DNA of 64,000 nucleotides from Anagrus nilaparvatae (lineage: Eukaryota; Arthropoda; Insecta; Hymenoptera; Mymaridae). Positions 41,001 to 53,000 of this stretch are shown here, piece after piece. Position 1 is the stretch's first letter. Each line of letters begins with the position of its first letter. The stretch is taken from positions 6,413,501 to 6,477,500 of the forward strand of contig JAKSXM010000288.1 of assembly GCA_022575985.1 (NCBI GenBank). Direction: 5' to 3'. Position numbers and translations under genes: made by a program. The notes under the pieces were generated by a model. It searched no databases, was not told where the DNA came from, and saw nothing but the letters and a program-made list of their open reading frames with translations.

Positions 41001-44000
41001 ATATTAAGGAAAAATTGTGACTTCAGATCGCTTCAATTAATAAAGGGTTCTTATATTAAAAATTTTAAATTTAATTTCCATTTTTTCTGTTCGGATTCTT
41101 AGATTTAAAAATATACTCTTACCATTTTCGAATTGGACTCTATATTTTATCCAAATTTATATTTAACGATTATTTTCTTAAAATTTAGTTTCAGCTTTTG
41201 TGTTATTTACAAATATCATTGGTATAAGCAGCAATTGATTTAAAAACTTGAAAAAAAATTTACCAAGAATTTTTGTTTTATGGGAACTATTTTACTTCAC
41301 ACTTTTAGTAACATTAAGTTTTTTTTTCAATGTAGTTTTTTTCTCCCAAGAGAGATTAAAAAATTGTTATATTTTATTACGAAAATTTTGTTTTTCATAT
41401 AAAATTACCTATAAAATAATAATTTTTTTCATTACATTGAATAAGTCATTAACTGTGACTTATTTATTGATACAAGAATTTTGATTAATGTTTTTGAATA
41501 AGGATGGATAGTTTAAAAAAAATTAATATCATACGATTCATTAATATTTATTAATTTAATTGATATTTTGATAAGTAGATGGCGCGTTATTTTCTCGCAA
41601 AAGAAACTTGATTGTTTTAATATATAAGATTTACTTCTAAGATTAAATTCTTATGAATATTTATAAATTTTATCACTGTACATAATTTATAAACTTGTAA
41701 AAGATTAAATTATCCTAGCTATTACGAATTTTGCATGTTTCTGCATGAGTCAAAGTTTTCATGTATTTTGAAACATTTATTATTTCATTTATTTTTTGAC
41801 TAAAGTATATTTTCTAAATCATACCTAACTGTCTTTTACTTTTACAACATATCTAATAATTATTTATCAATTTTGGATAAATCTGTGCCCATTAAACATT
41901 ATGATCTTGTCAAAATGTTAAGCGCGGACCAGCCTGACCTAAAAAAGTCGCCTTAATTATTACTAGAGCTTTAGAATATTCTTCAAAATTAGAAATATCT
42001 TTTTACTTTCTGCAGGTAACTTGACAAGTTTTTGGTAGTTACAAATTTATAGTGTTATCAGTCGAATACTAAATTTAGAGGCTCCAAATTATAAACTAAA
42101 CTATTAAAATTATTAGCGCAAATACTATATTTGTAATTTAAAGTGAAACCCTAAAAAATATTCAGATTGGCTTATACCCTTAAGATTGACTCAAAAATTT
42201 TATTTCTTTAAAAAATTGACCAATTCACTTGTGTAAATAAACTAAATTTAGGCACTAGGAAAAATAATACTGAAATTATTATCCTATCAAAATCTCGGCT
42301 TCGCCTCGGAAGGTAATTTACCTGCGATTTGGGCCATTCTTTACTTTTCTGGACTCGAGCCGTAAATATACTATATTGTAGACAATCATAATACAATAAA
42401 AAAATATAGCCACTAATTTTTTAATTTTTCATAAAACTTTTATTAAACTTTCCCAAGTGTAAAAATTACTCTAACAAGCTTATATTACATGTTTACTTTT
42501 TAAAATAGGGTATAATAACACGAATTGCTTAATTACATTTTCGTATTATTTTTATTTTTATTTTGGCAATTATAATTTATATTTGCAATAAGTATGATAA
42601 TAATTTTTCTTTTCTTAGAACTTCAATTTTAAAAAAATCATAAAAAAATATAAATTAAGATATTTTTTAATAATAATAAATTTTGAAAAATTATTGTATT
42701 TTTGAAAAAATTTTCTTTCTTTCTTTATAAAATGTAATTTATGTATTAAAAAAAACTTTCTATTATAATAATGAAAAAAAAATAAATAAAAATATGTTAT
42801 TTCATCTTTCATCGTCTGATATAACGAGACTAATAAAAATTATTGTTAAATATGTTTTTACACTTTTGAGTGGAGTTTGGTTTTTATTGTAAGTCATTCA
42901 AAATAATTTAAACGTGTAATTATTACCAATAAAGAAAAATTTTTTTTTTATTTTTAAATATTGTATAAATGTAGGTCACCTCATTAACAGAAAATTTTCA
43001 TAAATTTTTGTTTTTTGATGATTAGTAATAAATATTTTTTTTTAATAGGCGTTTTAAGTGTAGTATATGGCTAAATAGATGAAAATTGTTGCATTGTTTT
43101 CTAAAAAGAGAAGAAATTAGACTTACACTGAAAAAAAAAATCAGGATGTGGGTACCGGAATTCCGGCAGTCGCTACCAGATTTGCTTTTAGTTTAAACAA
43201 TTGCAAATTGCTTATAATACAAAAAAAATGATTTTCACTTACTTAAAATGTAAGTTCAAGACAATTTCCGGTAACGGCAACCGGGAATTCCATTAGTGCT
43301 AACCAGATTTTTTTTTCATTGCAGCTAAAATATGAAATTTTTTAGGTTCATGGGTCCTAAATAAACGAGGCTGAGCCCCTTTTGTTTCATAATTTAATTT
43401 CAAATACTTATTTTATTTTTTATTCACACTAAAAAAAAAATCTAGTTGTCGCAATCGGAATTTTCCCGTTTGCCATTATCAAAATTTCGGTTGATGTTAC
43501 CGGATTTCCGATTGCAGCTACTGGAATATTATTTGTCGCTACTGGAATTCCGGATGTGATAATTTTTTTCCCTTTTATATGGTTTCAAATTACACAAAAC
43601 CTAAATAAAAGTTTTTAAAAAAATTATTTTTGGTCCAAATTTTTTTTTTTTAAGTTCCACCATGCAAAACGATAAGGTAAAACTTTTTTTAAAATTATCT
43701 TTACGTTTGCAATCTTTAAAAAAAAAAGAGAATCCTCGTACAAGTTTTAACAAAGGAACCTGAATTTTCTTTTAAATAGTTTTTAAAAATGATTCTTCCA
43801 GTATAATTTTAATTTGAACAAGAAATTGAAATTGCTCAAAAAACAAAACTAGTTTAGTTCCTATATGTAAAATTATCCTCTACTATCAAAATAATCCAAA
43901 AAATTAAGAAACTCACCCATATAAAAAATTTCCTCATAAAATATACCAATAATTTTAACACTTTATACATAAAACAATTTCTATTATTAAAAGAAAAAAG

Positions 44001-47000
44001 TATGCTATAAAACTTAAAGATCCATGAAATGAATATTAATTTTAATGTTTATATGCAAAAGAAAACAACAGCGCGCATACACTAATAATTTTTTGGTGTT
44101 AAAAACCAGTATAATAAATTTTAATCTTTATTTAAAAATCTATAAACTAAAAAAAAAAAAATTATTAATTTATAATTATACTTTTTATTTTAAAAAATTA
44201 TTTTCTTTCATTCTTTTAAATTAATAGCCCAGTCAAGTTTTCATAATTTATTTTGACATTAATAACATTTTTTTTAACACTTATTCAAAATAAATAGATA
44301 ATTATGTATAATAAAAATTTAATTTTTCAGAGGCTGTTACTATTATTTTTAATAATAATAAGTACAAACATAAGATGGTCAAAAGGAATGAGAAAAAATT
44401 CAATTCGAAGATGGCACACCAATTCTCAACGCAAACCACGTGCTTTAAGTGAATATTTAATACCACCACCAATGCCAATAAATTTTAATAAAAATTTAAA
44501 TAATAACATAAATCCATATTTTCAACCACCATATCAAACACCACCAATAACATTTAGAAATCCAAGAAACGATCGTTACAAATTATCAAATAACGAAAAA
44601 GATGGAATTTTTTCTAAAATAAATAATTGGTCTAATCCATATCCAAATAATATTAACCAAATAATTAAAAATACAAAAGAATCAACAAAAAATATAAAAT
44701 CCCAGTTAACACAGTATGCACCTCATCAACCGTAAGTCTTTTTAATTTATTAACTTTCACTTTTCTTTATTATATGATAAATTACTAATCGAATGAGTAT
44801 GGAATAATTGGCTGATTAATTTTATTATTACTTTTATATTAAAAACAATATAGCAGTAGTTTAATGCACTGTGTATTATATTAAAAAATAATATTTAAAT
44901 AAAATCTATTATGTTAGTTTATTTAAATTTTAATTAAAATAAAAGTAACGGATGTAAATAAGAATTAATTAAATTTTTTCTAATTATAATTTTTAATTAA
45001 AAAAATAAATTTTTATATATTGATAGATACACAAACAACGATCATAAGATACCAATACCATTATTAAATAATAATAAAGAAATAATACAAGATACACAAA
45101 CATCAGCAAGTGAATATTCAGGTTTGAGTGCATGGATGAGTGGAAAATCATGTAATCCATGTAATCAAGAACCATGGATACCAATAATGAATCCAAATAT
45201 TGGACAGTATGCACCAAATAATCAATATAATTCACAACCAATAAATCATGATACTTCATCATATCATAATAATTTGCAATTATCAACAAATCAACAATTA
45301 AATTATGATATATCACCACCAATACATGATTCTAAACCATTTAATGATAATTCTTATGCACAACCAGCTAGTTATAATCAAGTGGTTCATCATCCAAATT
45401 TTAATCAAAATCCAACAGAAATTGTACATCATACTTCACCATCGTATGAAATTCAGCAATCAACTGTTGCATTTGAACATCATTCGTCAAGTGTTGGAGG
45501 TTCATCAACGCCATATTTTGATCAACCACCTTTACAGCATTCTAACAATTTTAATCAACCAACTACAAATAATTTTTATCAACAAAATACGAATAATTTT
45601 GATCATCCACCTGTAAATAATTATGATTCCCAAAATTCTAATATTGTTCATCCACCACCTTTAAATAATTATGATTCGCAACATGCTAATAATGTTCATC
45701 AACCACCTTTAAATAATTATGATTCGCAACATTCTAATAATTTTGATCAACCACCTTTAACTAACTATAACCAGCATCATTCAAATGATTTTAATCAACC
45801 TCCACCTTTAAATAATTATGATCAGAATGTAAATAATTTTAATCATCCACCTGTAAATAACTATGATTCACATAATTCTAATAATTTTGATCAACCACCT
45901 TTAAGTAAATATGATGAACAATCTCCAAATATTTATGATTTTGATAATCAAGATCATCAGTATCCTGTTTATAATCCAGATGATTCATCAAGTTATGAAG
46001 ATCAACATCTATCACCAGTTTATCATTCTGAACCGCCATCAGATATTTATGAACAACATAATCAACCTAGTGAAATTGTTAGAGTAGTAGATGATCATTC
46101 CTCGGATTCAGATAGTCATAACGAAGGTGAGCCTGATCATGCTGAATCTGAACCTGTAGGTGTAGATAGCGTAATTCCAAATTCAATATTTCACGATATA
46201 AAACACCATCCAAGTACAATAGTACCAGACATACAAAAGATTAAACATAATTCTAATGTAAAACCTAATTTATCTTATCATTATCAACAATCGCCAGTAT
46301 TAGATTTAAATGAACCCAATGAAACAACAACTTTGAGTTATAAAACAACTCAAGGAACAAATAAAGTTTCAAAAGAGACAAATAATTTAGAAAAGGTTCA
46401 AAAAACTAATAAGCCATCAGCTACTGTTTTAGATTATATTGTATCTAGTCCAGATGAATATGATGAATCAAAAGAAAGACAATCTAGAGAATGGGAAAGT
46501 CAAAAGTCAAATAATATTGTATCTTCAACTACTGTTAGAAGTACGACAGTAAAAGATTCTAATTTACAAGAATCTGTATTAGAATCATTTGTAGAGGCTT
46601 ATCAATTTTATAAAAATAAAAATAATACCAAACTTAATGAAATCGCTAATAGCACAGACCAGTCTAGAAGTATTGATGAAAATGTTGTTCCTGTAAAAGA
46701 TAAAACTGGCAAAAAGAATAAACAAGTAAGTTTTTTAATAGAATAGTATAATTAAAATAATTATTTGGGTAATGCTTTAGCACTGTAAAAGGTATTTGTG
46801 CATTTCTACGAGAAAGTACTTTTTATGAGCACCAAAAATGAAGAAAAAAAAATTTACGAGGCCGCGACTGCCACCATGATTTTCTGGTATTTTGAACCCT
46901 ATAGAATGCAAAAAAAAGCGTGAACACGAAATCGGTGATGGATGCCAAAAAGATTTTGCCACTTATATCAAAAACCGCGTTTTTCGTATCTGAGCTACCC

Positions 47001-50000
47001 AAAATTTTAAAAATAACTTTTTAGGTAAATAAAATTTTTAAAATCTAAGTAAAACATCTGATTGCCAGGGAAAAATTAGTCCAGAAGAAAAAAAAACCTT
47101 CTTTTTCCGATGAAATTTAGCCAAGTTATCGTCAATTTAAGATTTTGCCCGAATTCGTCTTAAAAAAGATTGAAATTTTATTGAAAAAAGCCTGTTTCTG
47201 AACTTTAAACATGCATTACTCGCTTGATTTTCATCGTAAAATAATAATTTTTTTTTTTAAATCATTTAATTTTTTCCTGAGTGTTCATTTGTTTAAGAAA
47301 GAAATCTTTTTTATTGACCAAATTTCAATTTTTAGGCCAAAAGCCTTTGAAAACTGTAAATAGCAAAATTTACTTAACACAGTTTTTGACCTAAAAATTG
47401 AAATTTGGTCAATAAAAAAGATTTCTTTCTTGAACAAATGAACACTCAGGAAAAAATTAAATGATTTAAAAAAAAAAATTATTATTTTACGATGAAAATC
47501 AAGCGAGTAATGCATGTTTAAAGTTCAGAAACAGGCTTTTTTCAATAAAATTTCAATCTTTTTTAAGACGAATTCGGGCAAAATCTTAAATTGACGATAA
47601 CTTGGCTAAATTTCATCGGAAAAAGAAAAGTTTTTTTTTCTTCTGGAGTAATTTTTCCCTGGCAATCAGATTTTTTACTTAGATTTTAAAAATTTTATTT
47701 ACCTAAAAAGTTATTTTTAAAATTTTTGGTAGCTCAGATACGAAAAACGCGGTTTTTGATATAAGTGGCAAAATCTTTTTGGCATCCATCGCCGATTTCG
47801 TGTTCACGCTTTTTTTTGCATTCTATAGGGTTCAAACTACCAGAAAATCATGGTGGCAGTCGCGGCCTCGTAAATTTTTTTTTCTTCATTTTTGGTGCTC
47901 ATAAAAAGTACTTTCTCGTAGAAATGCACATTTGTAGACTTAGCAGATTTTATAATCATTGTTTTTTGGTGAAATTTACTTACTGATACTTCCAAAAGTG
48001 AAAAATTATGCAATATAAGTAAATACATTATTCATTTCCCACTTTCGCTGTTTACTCTGACTTGACATGCAGCATCAGCATGGAGAAGATTTATTTTGCG
48101 AGGGGCTATCGTCTTGGCAATCACGAATTTGATTAAAAAAAATTTTTTTTTGATTTTTTTCTGATTTTGGTTTGTACCTCAATCATGGATCGTTACTAGT
48201 TGAGATGGTTTATTTCCGTCTTTTAATGATTTTTTGTGATTTTTCGTGATTTTTCGCGATTTTTTGCGTTTTTTAATTCAATATTGAATAATAAAAAATA
48301 AATTTTTGAGGTTTAGGGTGAGTTATAAGGCTAAAAAACGCAAAAAATCATTAAAAGATGGAAATAAACCATCTCAACTAGTAACAATTCATGATTGAGG
48401 TACAAACAAGCCAAAATCAAAAACAAATAAAAAAAATTTTTTTAAATCAAATTCGTGATTTCCAAGACGATAGCCCCTCGTTATTTTGAGTTACGGTAGA
48501 CTGCATCATGCTAGCACGCAAACATTTATAACTGTAACCATAAATATTAGTTAAGGGTTTTCTTTATATCCACATCAGAAATAAAATCATTTTTGGGGGT
48601 AATTTTTTGCTATGATTTACGTGACTCAATGTATCCTTGTTTTTTTAATTAACGCTTACCTCACTACTTTCATAATTTTTATAAAGTCATACCAGGATAT
48701 TTAAATTATAAATGTTGGTGCCTTTAAGTACATTTTTTAAAGTAACTACTGTAAATTTACAAAATAGTTTATAGGCGAGAAGTTAGTATTTTTTTGAAAA
48801 AATTCGTAATTTTTTGATAAAAATCGCAAATTTACTAATTTTAGTTAAATCAATAAAAAAATTTTAATAATAGTTATAAATTAATAGTTAATTTTTTTAA
48901 TCTGCATAAAAAATTGTTAATTTACCATTTTTTGACGAATTTTCAACAAAAAAATTTGAGAATGTTGAAATTTTAGTAAATTTACAAATTTTATCACGGT
49001 TTTCAAATAGATTATAAAATTTTATTTTAAAAAAAAGATTTATATGTTTTGACACGCGAAAAATATTGTACGCACTTGCCTAAATATTTGCACCTTAATG
49101 TGATCTAGACAAAAAGAACCCAGTACATTTTCCCTTTTAATGAATAAATTACAATTTTTACTAGTTTTTCTTAAAATCTAGAATTCAGAATCTCTTCAAA
49201 AATAAAGTAAATTTATCCAAAAGATTAAATCTGCTGATAGAGTAAATAGCTTTTATATAAATAAACCGCCAAATTTTTAAAATATCTCTTTAATTCTCCG
49301 GTAAATTTTTTTAATTCTCTATGAGATTATTATGATTAAAAGAGATGTAAAAAGTGATCGCTAACTTCTTGCTTTTGACCTCTAAATATATTTTCTGACC
49401 TAAAGCGTTCTCCAGAGATTTAAAGCGATATCCCGAATTTTGATACCACCTTAGATCTCAAATACCACTTTAGATCTCTAGAGATAATTTTATAAATTTG
49501 TCAGAAAATATTTAAACCTATAAAATTTTTTAATTGTAAGTATTTAAACTTAACAAAATATATTGCAAATATTTTGAAAAATAATACTAAGTAAAATTTA
49601 ATATTATAAAAAATTATAATTATAAAAATTATAATAAAAAAAGTATTCTTTACTAATAAAATATATTTATTTAATTATTTTCGCAACATCAAATCGAACA
49701 AAAAAAAAGGTCATCCAAATAATAATTCCATATACATCGCAATACACACCAAGCCCATTTCATCCAATTTACGTGCACGATCAGAATAGAAAGTTTGATG
49801 ATCATTTAGAAATAGTAAGTGACAATCCAAATAACAATAATAACCAACATCAGGAAACAGCAAGTACAAAAAAAACAATAACAACAACAACTACAACAAC
49901 AATAAAAACAAATTTAGTCGATAGTAATAATGCTGTAATTCAAGAATCAAAACGTATTACGGTAACGAGGAAACAAGAAAAATTACATAATAATAAAAAC

Positions 50001-53000
50001 AATAAAACTGAATCATCAACGATAAACAGAATAGGAAAAAATATTATTGACGTTCATAGATTGCAAAAAAATATTGATAACTGGACGATACAGGTAAAAA
50101 AATAAATTTTCTTACACAATTTCACTTTGTATTCGTTTGTCATTCTTTGAGTTTATTAACATAATTTTTGTATGCAACTTTGGTTTGATAGTACAAACTT
50201 TTCTTGAATGCAAAAAAAATAAAAATTTTTAAATTTTACTCTTTTTTTTTCAAAGTGAAAGTGTACGAGACTACAAAAGTTAAATTCTGATTTTATTATT
50301 CATTTATGTATTTAACTGTACATTTTTTTGCTGTTTAATTTAATTTTATTTTTTTGGTAAATATTAAAAATGTATTTTTTTTTTTTTAATGTTTGTTTTG
50401 GTTGATCCTTTTTAAGTAAAAGAGTTTAATGTCTTAATTTAAATATTGAGGTACTTAATGTCTTAATTATTGGGCGTGAAATAATTTTATAACAATAAGT
50501 ATAAAACTTTTTTGTCTGTAATTACTTTATGATATTGTGAAAGCTATTCAACCATAAAAACTCTTATGTCACTGCTACAAATAAAATTTTACGCAAAATT
50601 ACACGTTAACAATCTTTTTGAGTCTAAATAGTTTTGCATAAGTTACAACTTAATTTGTAATTTCCTCAAAGTTTTATTCTTTTGCTTAAAAGTTAGAACT
50701 GTTCTGGTAAAAAATATTTTACTAGTTACAACAAACCAATCTTTTTGAGGGAAACATATGTGTCTACGGAGGAAAAAGAAATAAAATTAAAATCAGGCCT
50801 AAGATTATTTTCTATTTATTACAAAAAGAATCCTTTTACCTCAGAAAGGTTGATTTTTTGATGCTGATAGATTTAGTCCTTGAACCTGTGTTTTGAAGAT
50901 ACTTTTTATAAATATAAACATAAATAATATTATTATATTCCAACTTGCCTTCTGGGTCTATAAACGCAGGACTCAATGATACAATAATGTTATAAAATAA
51001 AGTTTTAGAAAATTTTCCGAATAATCTTGTCATATTGTAATTAGAATTGCTAAAAATAATGAAAATAAATTTTGTTACATAATTTAAACATTTTTGGTGT
51101 TGCAGTTTTGGTCTTCTATCAATGATTGAAAATAATCCTATCTTATTGCATTTCAACCACAATACTTTCGGTTGGTTTCACTTTTTTCTTATAAATGCTA
51201 TCTTTCATTCCTCATAAACTGTAATTTTTGTCACTGATTTTCTCATCTCTATAATAAATAAACCAAACGTTCATTTTTAGCCCAAAAAGACCAATTTTTA
51301 AATTGTTGTCAAAATTGCAATTGAAAAAAAATAGGTCTTATAGGCCTCAAAAATTTTGTGTAAACTCAAGGTTTCCAAAAATTATTTACTCGTTCCTTTA
51401 TAATTGTTCGTTTGAGATATGATAATTTAAAGACAGAGCCGTAACTAAAGATTTAAAAAAAAAAATCATATTTTATCACTATCTTTGTGGAGCCATATCT
51501 TGGAAAAGTCTAAAGCTAAAAGAACGAATAAAGAATTTTTAGAAATTTGAAACTTGTACAAAAATTTTGAAAATTTATTTTCATCGAAAATTACAATTTT
51601 AGCAGCAATTTGAAAATTAGTCATTTTGGTCCAAAATCGGACATTTATTGACTATAGCGATGAGAGAGTCGGTGATAAAAATTGTGTTTTGCGTTTGAGA
51701 TTAATCGGTATTTTTGTGAAAATGCAATATGTTTTATTTGGAAAATTGCCTAGAAACGTTATTTTATAACATTGTCCTAACATTAAGCCCTGCGTTTCTA
51801 GGCCTAGAAGTCGCGTAGAAATAAACGGAGGGTATCTTGGATGTTTTTTTAACATATTAAAGTCATCCATAACTATATAGATTGTAATTTGGCGACCCAA
51901 ATTTTCTGGCCTCTCCTTGTTAGTACACCAAAAATCAAGTATAATATCAAAATATCAAAAAATCGATAAAAGTAACCTGAATTTGATTATTAAAGGTGTA
52001 CAAGTTAATCATTATTGACAAAAATGATAACTTGTTAGTTTTGAATTTCTTAAAAGAAAAATTTAATAAAGCAGGGGTGTACGCTTAACTGAATGTCAGA
52101 TTTGGTAAGCGCCAAAATTTCCGATCCAAAATTGTTACTGCAGATCTTTTTCAAGAAATTACGGCACAATTTCGTGTTGGGTACTCGAAACCGGGACAAA
52201 GTCTGTATGAACAAAGTCTGTAAACCACGACAGAATAAATTCCTTCTGTGCCAAATAAAAAACAATATTTCCAATTGCAAAATCCTTCTACCTCAAAAGA
52301 ATTGTTTTCCCAATGCATTATGGAACATTTTTTAACGATAATTTCAATATAAATCAGGTAAAACAATATCAAATAATCAACATAAATTATAAAATTCCAG
52401 GAATATGCAAAACCAATAAAACCAATAACGATAAAACCCAACACAACATATCCAAGATGGATATCATCAAAACAAATACCAGACGAATATTTAATATCAA
52501 CAACTGAAATTGAAGATAACATAGAATTTTACGATTTTAATAAAACAGATTTAGCAACAAATAATTCAGATAGTTCTGAAGTTTATCAATTAGTTTATGT
52601 TCCTGATGATAAAAATATATATAAAAAAGTTAGTGTATTTTATTTATATTTTTCTAAAACAAGAATTTTTTTATTATAATACAAAACCACTTAAGTCAAG
52701 AATTTTAACTCAAAAAATGTTTAAATTAACAATTTTAATTGTAGAAAGTTGTATAATGCGTTCTTGAACTTTATAAAGTATGTAAAAAAAAAAATTATAA
52801 TTGTTATAAATGCATTTGGCATCTTTTTTTTTAATTTCTGTTTATATAAATGTCTCTTTGTACGATTTGATATGAAAGTTTTATTTAACAACATTAATAA
52901 TTTATTTTTCTTAATCATTAATTTATAAAAAAAAAGTGGTCAGTTTTGTTTTTAAAATTACTAATAAATGTCCATTTTAACAATTTTTTTAAAGGTGTCT

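Larger units (their letters stand above)
23080..44330. other. Proposed 21-kb first intron
   Basis: AT-rich, with long A and T runs and no sustained coding frame of its own. Contents that can be named: repeats with a TTTCTCGCAAA core (25862, 35935, 40620, 41570), a 14-base C run (29965-29978), a GA microsatellite near 28380, a reverse-transcriptase relic (30160-30580), a Tigger-like element (32716-33821), a possible transposon coding relic (35100-35215), an inverted repeat (38520-38748), a GT/GA microsatellite near 40312, family A copy 4 (42290) and GGAATTCCGG-rich repeats (43130-43580). The rest shows nothing I can assign. Confidence 0.5.

Noticed and set aside
41248..41484. 78-codon hydrophobic plus-strand frame in the large intron
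   Set aside because: Poly-T-derived Phe and Leu; no supporting motif, splice sites or conservation visible.
44304..44735. Start of the secreted protein at ATG 44304 instead of a spliced start
   Set aside because: It is possible, but the in-frame acceptor TTTTTCAG at 44330 and the matching donor at 23080 give a better signal peptide; kept only as the alternative.
44993..45322. 109-codon minus-strand frame rich in Tyr, Leu and Asp
   Set aside because: It is antisense to exon 3 of the secreted-protein gene and reflects its codon bias.
45524..45925. Regularly spaced repeats that might suggest a CRISPR array
   Set aside because: The units are in-frame codons of a spliced eukaryotic gene, vary in sequence and length, and have no unique spacers.
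46777..46962. Open frame of 61 codons (minus), with a twin at 47765-47986 (plus)
   Set aside because: The two are the same sequence in the two arms of the palindrome; the frame has no recognisable domain and is explained by the inverted repeat.
52151..52522. 123-codon minus-strand frame with hydrophobic content
   Set aside because: It is antisense to exon 5 and flanking intron, has no domain, and the plus-strand exon fits the gene's phase.
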